Origin: Thoreauomyces humboldtii
Lineage: Eukaryota > Chytridiomycota > Chytridiomycetes > Spizellomycetales > Powellomycetaceae
Reading direction: 5' to 3'
Assembly: GCA_027596035.1 (NCBI GenBank)
Contig: JADGJA010000184.1
Span: 1 to 32,523, forward strand
Length of the DNA stretch: 32,523 nt
A program made the translations under genes and the position numbers. The notes under the pieces are model-generated. The model was given only the letters and a program-made list of their open reading frames with translations, searched no databases and was not told the origin of the DNA. Positions 12,212 through 23,942 of this stretch are shown here, in pieces. How positions within the stretch are numbered: the stretch's first letter is position 1; each line of letters begins with the position of its first letter.

Positions 12212-15200
12212 TCAGTCTGAAAGTGGGTCCGTCGACTTCCGTTCGTAAAGACAAGCGTCGCTCATGACGCGCCTCCGCAGCTCATCCGACCGTCGCAATT
12301 CGTTCTCCGGATGCAAGTCTTCGGTCGGAGATGCTACTTGCGCACGAGACGAAAAGTGATCGTCGAACGAGAAGGCGAAGCCCGTATTCGCCGAGATGGC
12401 GCCAGAGTCCATGAAGTGGAGCGATGTGTGACCGTTCCGACCGGTCATGGATCCCTGCTGGACTTGCGTCATGGAGGTCTTGGTGATGATGGTGAGACGG
12501 TTCGGCGGAGCGGATCGGGCCGCGCGACCGGATCGAGGACCTTCCTGAGCCTCCAGATCGACGGTCGCGAGGGGTACCGGTCCGCTCAAGAGCACGGGTT
12601 CCTGCCACTCTCCATCCTGATCCGCCTCCTCTTCCGTGACCGATGCGGGATAGAGATTGGATGACACTTTGCCCAAGTGTGGTTGCACGTCTTCGGCTTC
12701 GTCGAGGTTGAGCAAACTTTTGGACAGCTCCAGCTGGCGCAAGGATATCCTTCTGCCGACCATGGGTTCTTCCAGGAGCACAATGTCGGCCTCGGTCTTG
12801 CCCACGCGGATGACCCTCGGCGGCACCCCCAGGTTGTACTTTTGTCGCTCGCGAATCAGCTCCAGGTCCCCGGGATGCCGCGATGCGCTCTTGAGCACAC
12901 CATAGACAATCCTTGGCCCCAGGCTGCAGACTACGGCAAGGAACAGAGCGGCCCAAAATTCGACGTGCCCATATGTGGACGGGAGCGTCCCCGTGGCGTT
13001 ACTGGTCGGAAAAGCAGCGTAGACGGGTATGTACACCAGGAAACTCCCGATGCTGAGGGTCACGGCGGCAACCACGATTCCGGTCCAGTTCTTGATAGAC
13101 ATAGACACTCCCAGATTGACCGTTACAATGACGCAGAGTGCCACCAGGGAGCCGAGTTCGGGAGCACTCCATTGCTGTGGCGCTGCAAGGTAAGGTATGA
13201 AAAAGCACAGGAGGGACTGATACACCGCTTGAAAAACGGCTTGGAAAAATCTGGGAGTTGTGAAAAGGAGGCGTCGGAGACCAATCCCGTATAATGGCGG
13301 TATAGAGAGCGCATAGTGCGCATTTACGTCCTGGTCGAAAATTCCTGCAACGCGGAAAAAACGGGTGAGTATCAAAGTCTTGCGACCACGAGTCTTGGCG
13401 AACTTACCAAGAACGAGCGATAGAAGAGATGTAAAAATTAAATTGAAAAACATGAGATAGGTATAATCGAAAAGAATGCGTCCGCTGAAGCTAAGGGGGA
13501 CGAGCAAGGATTAGCAAGGTCAAGAACAAGAGAAACTAACCGGCAGCTATCATACCCGCAGTAGAACTGGTACCAAAAAAGAGCGAATACCCACGTCATG
13601 TTCTTATAGAAGAAGTTCAATATGGTTTCCTGATGTAAATACATGTCAGCCATGGTAATCAAAAATAAATTTTGAGATCAGCAAAATGTAACTTACAGAT
13701 GTGCGGTAGTAGCTCCACCGTCCGTGTACCAGGATAAGACGAGAAAGATAACGGAACTGAGCAATAACGTAGTCAGCGGCGAGGGCTGCCTGCAGCCCTT
13801 CCAAACCAGATATCCCGATTCCGATATTTGCTTCTTGTATCATGCTATACACATCATCGGTTTAGTTGTAAAGCTTTATTTGTGCGTTCTCATCATGACG
13901 CACCTAACGTCGTTTGCGCCATCTCCGATTGCCGCGCACATCACGTTTTTGCCGTGCTTCACCAGACGCACGACTTGGGCTTTTTGTTTGGGGCTGACTC
14001 GGCAGCATACGACACAGACGCAACGTGTGCCCACTTCCAGAAGAAGCTGTTGACCTTCTTCGGTCGCCAGCGCGTGACCCAAAGATTCGCCATCAATGAT
14101 CATCGCCACCTCGTTGGTCGGATTCTGCAGCTGTAGATATGTTTCCCGAAGTTGCGTGACGATGGTGAGAGGTGTATGAGCTCGTAGGATCAGTAGCGTT
14201 TGCGATGAGGTCAGCAAGTTCGCCGCGAACGAGATGTTCAATGCTGTTTCTAGTTTGTCCCCTGTGAGAACCCAGAGCTTGATGCCAGCGGATCGTAAGA
14301 GCGTGATGCATTCCGGAACCTGCTCCTGCAATTTGTCCTCGATGGCTGTAGCACCAACGAGAGTCAGATCGACCTCGATGAGCTCTGCCACGGCTTCCAG
14401 CTCCTGATCTCGGTTGACCAACGCGCAGGCTGCCTTGTGGTGAAGTTCGCACCACTTCCGAGCTTCTGCTTCAGGAATCACTCGATATGCCAGCACCAAG
14501 GTCCTGAGACCTTCGTTGGCAAAGCGTTCCAGGTGTTCAAATGTTACTTTTTTGATGCCCGCTTGACCTTCGGCAAGGCGTTCATACAGAACGCTGTCAG
14601 CTCCTTTCGAAAACAGAAGGATCGTCTTTGGCTCCTCCATCAGCTGCACAACCACCGACATGCGTTTTCGGGTCGACGTGAACTCGAGTGTGTTCAAGAC
14701 GCGGTAAGAACGAGGAACTCCGTGCACAAGGATGGTGACCACATCCTGTACCCGAGATTCGAAGATAACACCGAAATCCTTAGCCCCGGTGACCAGAGCC
14801 TGCTCGTCAGGAGACTGTGCGCTATAGGTGACGGGGTGGTTCTGTCCATCTAGAGGCTCCTTTGGCGAGACGACCGTATGGCAGACCGCAAGGATCGTAA
14901 AGAACATTTCGAGCTGCATCCGCTGAGATGGAATGTTGAAATAGTCTTTGCAGATGGTCTTATCGACGAAGCCGAGCGTAGCATTCAGGTATGGGTTCTT
15001 CCAGACCTGGTTCATCGACGTCTTCATGTCCGCACTCATCTCCGCCATTCGCGAAGCTCGCGTTTGGATGTCGATACCCTCAGAGTCGGCTGTGACATCC
15101 GTGTAGCCTTCGCCATACGCGGCTCCTCCCACGCTACACCGCAAGAAGTCCATCTTATTTTGCGTGAGCGTTCCCGTTTTGTCGGAGAAGATGTACTCGA

Positions 15201-16895
15201 TCTGCCCTAGATCGTCGGAAATGTTCCATGACTTTGGAACACAGGCGTCGTCTGTTGGCTCATAGTACATCTCGATGTCGCTGTATATGAAATACGCCTG
15301 CGCGCAGGTCAGTACCGGTTTTGACTGCCGAAACGGCGAAACGGCGAAACCTCGTAGCCGGCTTCACAGTACCTGAATCGTCTTCACGCCTTCAACAGTG
15401 ATGTAAAGCGAGATGGGCACAACATTCTGCAGCATTATCATCGAAGCGAAGAAGGTATAGAATCCAGCGGTTCGCGGTGCCGGTCCTACACGCCCACCCA
15501 CCAACTTCCCTGGAATCCATGGAGGGTGGGAATGGGCCCATCTTCTCTCGTAGTGCGCGTCCAATATTGCTATCACGACGCACATCATGATGAGCATGGC
15601 AAAGTTCATGACGACTTGCCAGTTCATGAGCTTCTCGATGAGAGACCGTTTCGACGGCGTCTTTCCCGAGTTCAGTACGACTTTCGAGTCCAGTCCCGTG
15701 AAGAGAACGATTCCGATGACCCATTCTGAATTCCGAAGGGTAGAGCCTCGCAGCAAGATATTCTGCACATTGATCGGAACTTTCCGAGATCCAGCATCCA
15801 TGTCGAGCACGCTGCTGGACTGTGTCATCTGGGTCTGCAGCGTCAGGGTGCCGCTGAAGGTGTAAAGGTTCAGCGTCGGAGCTTCAGCCTCGATGATCAG
15901 TCGAGCGGCTTTGCAGTCCTCCGCCGTCCGGATGTGGTGGGTCTCCTTGAGCCCCTCGAGACATTTCAGATTTGTCTCTCCGTCCAGCCCTTTCGTCTCC
16001 ACGAAGCATGCGCTGAGGGGGTCGTCGGTTGAGATGACAAGAATGTCGGCTGGGATGCGGTCGTTGGCTCGCAGAAGAACGTAGTCTCCGATGTGAAGGT
16101 CCTTCCACGCGCATGGGCCCCACCCCTCCCGGAGCTTCGGTCCATCAGCCGCAGTGTCGCTTTCGTCGTTCGGCGTGACGATCCTCGCTTTCTTCCCCTT
16201 TGCCTTCCCCAGCGGTGCTTTGCTTGCGACGGGTGAGAGGGGCTCGACTCTGATCGCGTTGAGTTTCCCGAACGAGAATATATCTCGCCAAGATCTGCAG
16301 TCCACTCGGTTGACGTTCTTCCAGTTCTGGAGAGTCTGCGTCTGCGCAAAGTTGACGGTCTCGTCCGTTTTGTGTCGCCGATAGTCTTCAAAGCCGTCCT
16401 TTACGCCGGTGATGCTCATGATGACAATCAAAGGCATGGCCGCCAAGATAGGCGATGCAACACCGAACATCGGAAAGACCTGCATGATGACCATGATCAA
16501 GAAGTATCTGGAAAGATGATAGAAGTGTAAGCACTCCTTTCTGCAGCGTGCTTTCGCAAAGGATCGCAAGCATACAGGTTTGCGAGTCTCCGAAATTGCT
16601 CAAACAAGTTTTTTGGGAGGAACGTCAAGATGGTGTACTTGGCAGTCTGGATCATGTTGCCGCAGAACACCACGATGGGTCGGCCGTGATGGTCGCATTC
16701 GACCGCCGGGACCGGGATGTTTACGTAGACTTTTCGTCTAGGTTTGGAGTTGATGGGTGTACCGATTCCTTCCGCGAGCGGAAACCCGAGGGCAGTCCTC
16801 ACACTGCCCCGTACTTTTGTGAAAATGGATGGTTGCCTTGGTCGGATGGAATGAAGTTGCTGCTGTGATCCCGTGTGGGTGGCCTTCGGATCCAT
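12212..16895 (-). CDS. DNF1: P4-type ATPase, phospholipid flippase (Dnf1/Dnf2-like)
   Basis: Exons, in coding order: 16895-16576, 16507-15373, 15297-13904, 13844-13697, 13629-13556, 13490-13408, 13344-12212. The total is 4,287 nt, or 1,428 residues. P4-ATPases flip phospholipids from the outer to the cytosolic leaflet of the plasma membrane and late secretory membranes. Visible parts are the N-terminal [16 protein letters not shown] segment, the actuator motif LDGETNLK near residue 285, the P4-specific PISL in M4 (471-474), and the phosphorylation motif DKTGTL with Asp524. [22 protein letters not shown] and GDGANDVSMI (from residue 943) follow, then M5-M10 including FDQDVNA. The [10 protein letters not shown] stretch before DKTGT fits the Dnf group better than Drs2, though the assignment is by eye. 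A 200-residue polar, Ser-rich cytosolic tail closes the protein. The ATG at 16895 is the first in frame. Confidence 0.94.
15329..15350. repeat. 8-bp tandem repeat in flippase intron 2
   Basis: The unit CGAAACGG occurs two and three-quarter times in a row, inside the 75-nt intron at 15298-15372. It lies close to the 5' half of the intron as read on the coding strand and leaves donor and acceptor intact. It looks like simple slippage expansion. Confidence 0.7.
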
Positions 16896-17460
16896 CGCGG
16901 ATATCGCCGAACTACAGTCTACCAAGCGCTGAGTTTTTCAGCCCTTTACCGAGCTGGGCGGGAAAGGCCGATGGAGGAGTGCAGGTTATTTCAGCGGAGG
17001 AGAGGGGGAAGCGTTTCGCAATCGCGGAAAGTTCTCGGAGGGGAGGGGGAGCGATGAGGGCCGACAACGAACCCGATGACCCCCGCCACATGCATGTGCT
17101 TCATATGGAAACTAGCGGTAGTGAGTGGGGGGCACCCTTCAGGGAAAGGAAGTGTGTTCTTGTTGTTTGGCCGCATTCGACCGCATCAACTCCGCCGAGA
17201 AAAACTCCGATTTGCTTCCCCAACATCGCGGTGAACTCCCTTGTCTACAACTCGAGCCACACGTGTTCGAAACCAGAGCGATTGTTCGATTGATGACTCA
17301 TGATGACGTCTCTTACTCCTGGAGCTGATGACTCGTCGCTTTTTTGGACAGCGCCGTCTGTAATTTTCCATGTCATGCACGTACTGTACAATAGCGAACT
17401 TCCGGACTTGCATATCAGAAAGTTACCCAGACACTTCAACTTATCACAGCCAGCCAAAGA
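16896..17460. promoter_or_regulatory. divergent promoter of flippase and TUDOR-like gene
   Basis: The 565-bp spacer has no supported gene and must carry the promoters of both flanking genes. A 154-codon plus-strand frame crosses from inside the flippase exon into it, but it has no coding character. The notable content is a cluster of bZIP-type sites at 17293-17335, listed separately. Confidence 0.6.
17293..17335. promoter_or_regulatory. cluster of bZIP-type sites
   Basis: Three sites lie within 43 bp. They are a perfect palindromic ATGACTCAT (17293-17301, the Gcn4/AP-1 consensus), TGACGTC (17304-17310, a CRE/ATF core) and TGACTCG (17329-17335, a near match). They sit about 125-170 bp upstream of the TUDOR-like gene start, a plausible activator distance. 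That they are bound is inference from the consensus alone. Confidence 0.4.
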
Positions 17461-17827
17461 ATGACAGACGCAAGCGGAACTACCATTGAGGAAGGATCGA
17501 AGGTTGCATGGAACTGGGGATCCGGCCATGTGAAAGGGGAGGTCATTGAAGTCACGGAAGGAAAAGTGACAAAGGAGATCGCAGGTACATCACCAATCGT
17601 AGACCCTCCGTTGAGACACGTACCCTGTATCTCTCTCATCTCGCTTGTTTTCTCTCGTCTCGGAAGGCAAGACCATCTCCCGTAACGGTACCGAGGACAA
17701 TCCGGCGGTCTACATCGAACACAAGGGAAACAACGTGCTGAAAAAGGCGAGCGAGCTTCACGTTTTGGACGACGGCGAGGAACTTCAGAAGGGCGAGCAA
17801 GTGGAAACCGCAGCGCACAACAAATGA
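17461..17827 (+). CDS. hypervirulence-associated TUDOR-domain protein (DUF2945 type)
   Basis: Two exons, 17461-17584 and 17667-17827, are joined over an 82-nt intron and encode 94 residues. The small beta-rich domain shows the family pattern: a GSKVAWNWGSG opening (residues 12-22), GEVIEV, then DNPAVYIEH (52-60) and a basic VLKKASEL strand (65-72). The family occurs widely in fungi and bacteria as a short stand-alone protein. The name comes from a fungal gene whose loss altered virulence, and the biochemical role is not established. There is no signal peptide or membrane segment, so the product is expected in cytosol or nucleus. An acidic, polar tail follows the domain. The gene shares its promoter with the flippase gene. 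Confidence 0.9.
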
Positions 17828-17970
17828 TAGATGTTGGGAGGGGCACGGGAGGGAAAGACGACAACATCAATACGATTTTGCACCACATATGTAAAAAAAA
17901 GATGAAATGTATCAGAAAATGGACTAGGAAGGATGTGCAATGAGAAAAATGAAGTCGCCCGTCGAGTCTC

Positions 17971-20900
17971 TCAGGACCCTGCGGCCGTGTCTCTACTCGG
18001 CCCTAAACCCGAGAGCTTGCGGGTAGCGCCTGAAGGTGAAAAGTCCGGCTTCCCCGCCATGTGATAGTCCGTTGCCGAGCGCGCATGGCCAGAGACGTGC
18101 TCCGCCCCTCCACTCGGTAACGACATCGTCGAAACGGCTGCGGCTTTCGGTATGTGCGCTGGGTTTGTCACCACGATCTCAGAGTCGCTGCTGGTTGGAG
18201 AGACCATGGAGGTCTCGTCTGCCGACAGCGCACGTGGCGAATTCTCCAGGTAGCCAGACCCTGCTGGGCTGAGTCCGGGAATCGTGGAGGCAATGTCCGC
18301 AGACAGGTAAACATCAGACGATGAGGCTGCCTCGTAAAGCCCCGGTGCATCCACACTGGTCCGAGGTTCCGGCGACACTTCCTCTAGGCCGCCGCCTGTT
18401 CTCTTCGCCGATGGGGCCAGATGAGACTGCTCCAAATCAAGGTGGTGCGCGATGTCCACGGAAGCCCCTAGTCCGTGTCGTTCGAGATCTCGCCCGGCGC
18501 TGTCCAATGATTTTGAGTCGGATCGTGCAGGTGTAGGTTGCCGGATCCCGTCCAAACCCTCCTCTGAACCTCCCGTCTCGTTCCCGACCTTGTGCAGCCA
18601 GTCCGAGACGCTTCCGAAGTTGAGCTCCAACCCCATCGAAAGGTTCAACTTGTACGAGCTTCCTCCAGCGTCAAGCGAATCTTCGCTGGCATCGACATCC
18701 GTTCCGGCTGCCTTCAAACTGGTCATGTGATCCTCGTAGATTGTGATGACCCGAAACAATCGCATGTAAACCCCTTGCAAGTCTTCCTGCTCTCCTTCGT
18801 CCACAAGTTGCTCCTCGTCTGCTGCCCGCATCAGAACGAGGTTTTGCGCATGGAGCTGGCCAAGGGCGGAGCGGACTTCGCTGGGTTTCTGAGTGGACAA
18901 GTGCAGTTGCTCGTAGTGATCGATGACCGAGGTGACCTCTTCGATCCGTTCGTCAAAGAGCTCTCTGATCAAACACAAGAATGAGGCAGATGTTCATGAT
19001 GAATCTGTCAGTTGAGATGCGATAGATTCTGACCTTCGTTGATCATCGGAAAGGAATCCAAGCGCGACTACTTCTCCGCCGCCGACCTTTTGGAAGTGTT
19101 TCCACTTCGTCCGCATCCACTTGGAAAAGTCTTGTTTTCGTTTCTGATACGAGGGGTAAGTCTAAATTCTTGATATCCAATAACCAAAAGTCTTTTGAAT
19201 ACCAAGTTTGCTGCGTTCCTAGCCCGCTGCACCAGCTCATTCGTCATGGAACGCATGATGCGATGATCCGCTTGCGTCACCAGCGGCTGTACAACGCGGA
19301 AAGACTTCAGCAGACTTTCGTCAAGATATAAGGGAACCCCTTCGGATCTGGAGCTCCCTGTAAAACCACCCCTCGTCAGTAAGTGGCACCATGTGGATCC
19401 CTGTTATCGGCAGCTCACCTGAATCGTCCGGTTTTCGAACTTCCAAGCACGTAATGGTGGACTTGACATCGTAGGCAGTTTCGTGCAGGAACGGAGTAGA
19501 CTCCTTCCCCAATCGCAACTTCGATCGATTCCGCTTTTCCTTGATGCACTCATCGAAGAAAAGTACCTCGTAGTCGCTTTCGGGCCGCTCGACACGATCG
19601 AGTGTGAACTGAGCAAAAGCTTGGGTCTCCACTAAATGCACCATGAAAGCCTAGGTTGCCGCAAAATAAGAGGTCATTGACAAAATCTTCCCTTGCCTTT
19701 CGACGCAAAAGGATCCTCACCCTGCTCTCCTTCTCGGCAGCGGCCAGAAAGTCTGCCTTCCGGAACCATTCCTCCCCAAGTGAGTCCATGTCAAGTGCTT
19801 TGAAGCTGTCCCGACTGCTGCCCACCGGACCCTCGTCTCCTGCCAGCGCCCGTAATTGCTCAGGCGTTGCGATGTGCTGTCGGTAGTGCCGGAGTAAAGA
19901 CGTGAAAACCTTGAGAAAAGACATCTGGATCTTCTTCTCATCGAAGCTTGCTGGACACGGGTGCGATTCCGTCAAAGGCAGGCAGCTTGGATGTATTCGG
20001 CACGGGCATGCTGCAGAAAGTTGTCAATCGTCCAGTATCCAAGCAAAGTCGATGAGTGTTTGAGCACTCACAATCACACTGCATGATGGATGTTGCCTCG
20101 CCCTCCATCAGGTCCTCGCGACACACTCGGCATGTCGCGCCAACCTCCAGACTAACGACAGGGGAAACGGCCGAGGATCTTCTTCGTCGCCCGTCTTGAA
20201 GGTTGCGGAGCGGGGAGACCTGACTCGCACTCCCGCCGTCTCCCGAAAAGGCGTCCAGGCGTTTTCCCCGACTTGGACTCTTCTTGAAAGAGAAGGAACG
20301 TGGGGCGCGTTGTATCTCGGTCGCATTCCGAGAAAGGCTGCCAAGATTTAGGCCCTTTGAGTTGGAACCCGGATTTGGCGGTGGCCTGTCCATGGAGCTC
20401 TGCTTGCTGGCGTCCGTGCTGTCAAAGCTATCACCTATATATAATTCTTGACTTGTGCTCGCTCCGTCCCGGCTGGTCGTCCCTTCCAATGTCGCGCCCC
20501 AGGGACTCTGGACGCTGAGCGTGTAGAACGAGTGTCCTTCCTTTTTCCTCACAGGAAGTCCTTGCATCGCACTGCTCTCCTCCGACGTGGCGAACTGGGC
20601 GTAGTGCACTGAAGACGGAGTGGAAGACATCACAGACGAAGACGCCGTCGATGCTCCTGATACCGAATACCGGTTGGACTGCTTCGTCGTGATCCCTGGT
20701 GGTCGAGCGAGTCCGCGGTTGTTGGAAAACGTGCTGAACATGGACGCAAGACTCGCATTGGATCCCGAGGTTTTCATACTCTACAATGAATCAGTCAGCT
20801 TACCACTCGCCTAAGTTATTGCGCAAACGAGTATTACCTTATCCTTCTCGATTTCAGCCTTGCTAGGCAATCGTTTTGAAAACGGATTTCGCAGCCTTGG

Positions 20901-23402
20901 AGTGATACTGGCATCAGACGATCCAGCCGATTGTCGTTCGGGACTGCTTAGCGATGCATTCTAGAAGCAAACCCTCCATTAGCCAAATTCTGATATGGTC
21001 GTCAGACTGCACCAACTTACATCATCCCCAGGTGGTTTCCCAGACGAGCTTACAATGCTCTCCTGATCGATCGAGAGCGTGCGATCCTTGTTTCTGTTCC
21101 ACCATGTCGCATTTTTGTCCTCAGTCGTAGCAGTGGAAGATCCGCTCGACAAGGATCCATCGGAATCTCGAAACCCAGACGGCGCCCCTGAAGGAGAGAA
21201 CGTCTTTTGAATCTTGTCCAGCCACGCGCCAGCCGATGAAGCCGTGGATCCGGAACGAGCCCTGGACGTTTCCGGCACCTCCGAGTTCGTGCGGGCACGT
21301 GCCAAGATGCTGCCTCTTGGCGGCCTCTCGGCAGTGACCTTTCTCGCGGATTCACAGCATGTTGGAGCATGCTTGTTGAGTGGTAGCGCGTACTGGACCG
21401 TCAATGGCACCCCTCTGTCGGCACGCTTTGTCGGTCGTTCCGGAACGCCCAGGGACGCCTGCGCCCGATGTGCGGATGGGAACTGAACGTACACACCGGT
21501 CGCCTTCTCCAATCGGGTGGTCAACTTTTGACGTTCCCGAACAGGAAGAGCGGGTGGCTGCTCGGATAGGGAGATTGTGTCGTTATCAAGATCCACCACC
21601 GCCGCCTAATTTGAGTGTCCGACAGATTTCAGGAACGTTCCGGGCGTGAATCTACGAAATTAACTCCCACTCACATCCGGTGGTCGCCACTCGTCTTGCA
21701 CCTCAGTTGTAAAGTAATCTCGCTGTACACCGATGATATATGGCATCGGCGCTTGGAGATAACTCAGTAGGCGTGCAGGGAGGATGGGGATGAGAATGTG
21801 CTGCCAGAAAAGTGGGAAAAAGAACAAGCACAGTGATTCGGCAGCGAAGGTCAACATGGCAAGATGAGAGGACAGAAAGATGATCTTCTGTTCCGAAAGC
21901 GCAAGCTCGAAGAGGGTAACGATGTTCTGAACCGATAATGCACGGAACAGTGGGTATAAAGAGAACTGCGCGATGTCGCAAGGCGTTAGCCTCATCTGCG
22001 AGTCGACTAGGAACGTAGTGTCATCACTCACATTCTTTAGCACAGATATCGTATTCACAGGAGGTCGTGAGGCAAACAACTGCAGTTGTCCCACCCGAAC
22101 TGACAGCTCAAGCTTCCCTGGCGGTGGAAGCGGAATCTCGTGTATCAAGTTCACGATGAATCTGGATTCTGGTATGTCAGCATTTATGTGATACTGTCAG
22201 ACCTGTTTTCGTCCCACCAACCTTTCCATGGGAGCAATGACTTTGTTTTGAGAGCACTCCTCGTACTCTCCCCGCGCCACTTTAATGACCTCACAAAGCC
22301 AATCCTTGAGAAAATCATGCCATGGCCAATGACTGAGAACGCCCAAGCTCCTCGGTACGTAAACGTTCTCGACATCGACCAACAGAGTGTTCAGGGGGGC
22401 TAGCAGATCCCGGTACAAGCGCACTTTCTCTTCCACATCCTGCAACGTGTGCTCTGTGTTGAGGCTCGGCGAGTCCGCCACACTCGTGGTGGCCGGTGGG
22501 GGAGCCAAAGGTGGCACCTCCGGCATTCCCATACGCGCGTGAAGCAGCGCCTCCTGTTTCGCCGCCAATTCCGACTGGATGTGCTGAATGTACTCGAGAT
22601 CGGTGGTGCCCTAAGTTACGGATTGCGGCTTCAGTATGCTGTCCGATGTATCTGCTCGTTGCTGTCTCTTCGTTGTTACCAGCGCCCCAGATCGCAGATC
22701 CTGTGCGATTGCCTCGAGCTCGGCAGCATGGCTGGGATGAAGTCGTTCGTAGATCGTTACGCACACCCCATAGCACTTTGCTCCAGTCTCCTCCGTTATT
22801 ATCTGAAGAGAGGCAATAACCGTACGTCAGCTAATGTGACGTCATGAGCCGACACCCTGCCTATGCCCTTACAAAAGAATGATATTTTTCGGGTAGAGGT
22901 CCATTGTCTTCGTGCCGAAGCTTGATATTGTCCGGAAACGTGAACTACGAGGAACATGGGAACTTCAACATTGCTTTGGCACAACCACATCAAGGTTCAC
23001 TCAGGACATACCATGGAGAGATAGGCAGGGAATCGTTCCTTGTCAGAGTAATCTGTGTTGGGATACCTGCAAAGAACCTCCGGGGCGAACTTCCAGTCGA
23101 GCGGATGCTGTTGCTTCTTGAGCTTTGCTGCAACGTGAAAAGTTTGAGAATCTGTTTCGTCTGGATCAGGAACGGTCGATCGTCCCACCACCTTCTGGCA
23201 GATGCATCGGAGAGGACAGATCACTGGCCGGAGTTGCAGCGGACTCTGGCTTCGTCTGCTTGTTCTGGATATCGCCAGCCGCGGACCCATCTTCCAGGAC
23301 TCGGCGATCGGCGAGCTTGGCGGTGGGATTGAGCCCGCATTGGAAAAAGAAATCGGCAAAGCGAATTGGCGCCGTCGGTTGAACCGGTGCTGGAGCGTCC
23401 AT
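17971..23402 (-). CDS. DENN-domain protein with internal zinc finger
   Basis: Exons, in coding order: 23402-23225, 23160-23012, 22944-22873, 22802-22680, 22610-22222, 22161-21675, 21605-21021, 20960-20838, 20780-20072, 20010-19721, 19650-19419, 19357-19203, 19143-19034, 18964-17971. The total is 4,596 nt, or 1,531 residues. DENN proteins act as Rab guanine-nucleotide exchange factors. The upstream DENN module spans about residues 8-175 (RFADFFFQCGL near the start). The core DENN spans about 285-466 (FIVNLIHEIPLPPPG, then LFELALSEQKIIFLSSHL). A 450-residue Ser-rich linker follows. A Cys/His cluster sits near 919-950 with spacing C-x2-C, C-x2-C-x-C, H-x3-C, like a C1/PHD-type finger. The downstream DENN runs about 990-1200 (FMVHLVETQAFAQF, LFFDECI). 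Introns 1 and 5 use weak donors (GTGATC, GTTGGT) but are required by frame and homology. The tail is helical, then Ser-rich. Confidence 0.88.
22837..22844. promoter_or_regulatory. perfect CRE palindrome in a DENN-gene intron
   Basis: The full 8-bp ATF/CREB palindrome TGACGTCA lies inside intron 3 (22803-22872). No coding constraint explains it there. It may be chance, or an intronic binding site. Confidence 0.25.
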
Positions 23403-23813
23403 GGCACGCGCGAGGAATTGATGATTGTTGAAGCCCAAGAAGCACGGGTCGAAATGCCTCTATGAATGCTGTATGTTTACTGAGAGATACCCATGTGACA
23501 GACCCAACGACAAGAACACGAGATGCAGGGAGAGGCTGGGAGGGGGGGTGAGTGAAGGAAGGAAGACGGAGGGGAAGGAAGTGCAGCGAGCAAGGAGGAA
23601 GGGCTGGCAAAGTTCCCAAGCGCTACATGTATAATTGTGCTTACGTAACGCGCCCGCCTGGGCGCCCGCGTCTTCTGTCTTCTGTCAAAAAAGTCGATCC
23701 CACATCCTACATCTTCCAAATGCAGCCTTGGGCAGAAAGATATGCATGTCGGTCGTATAGCGCCTTCGAGACAGGGTTCCTCGGCAAAATGCGAAAAAAA
23801 AGGAAGGCATGCA
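23403..23813. promoter_or_regulatory. TUP1 3' flank and DENN-gene promoter
   Basis: The 411-bp spacer separates two genes read in the same direction. The half near 23813 would hold the TUP1 3' UTR, and the half near 23403 the promoter of the DENN gene. A perfect palindrome TTACGTAA, a bZIP-type site, lies at 23641-23648, about 240 bp upstream of the DENN-gene start. A purine-rich stretch (about 23520-23590) lies between. No coding frame is supported. Confidence 0.5.
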
Positions 23814-23911
23814 TCATTTATCCATCTCCATCTTGTCTTCCCCAGGCCCTGCCGACCTCTCGTCGTCCCGCCGCTCAGTTCGCATAGGGGGCAGCACCGT
23901 CTGTTGCTGTG

Positions 23912-23942
<31 letters not shown>

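Noticed and set aside
12677..13294. 205-codon plus-strand open frame
   Set aside because: It lies antisense to the last flippase exon and has no domain.
16829..17293. 154-codon plus-strand open frame in the divergent promoter
   Set aside because: It starts inside flippase exon 1 on the opposite strand, has mixed low-information composition and shows no family match or good start context.
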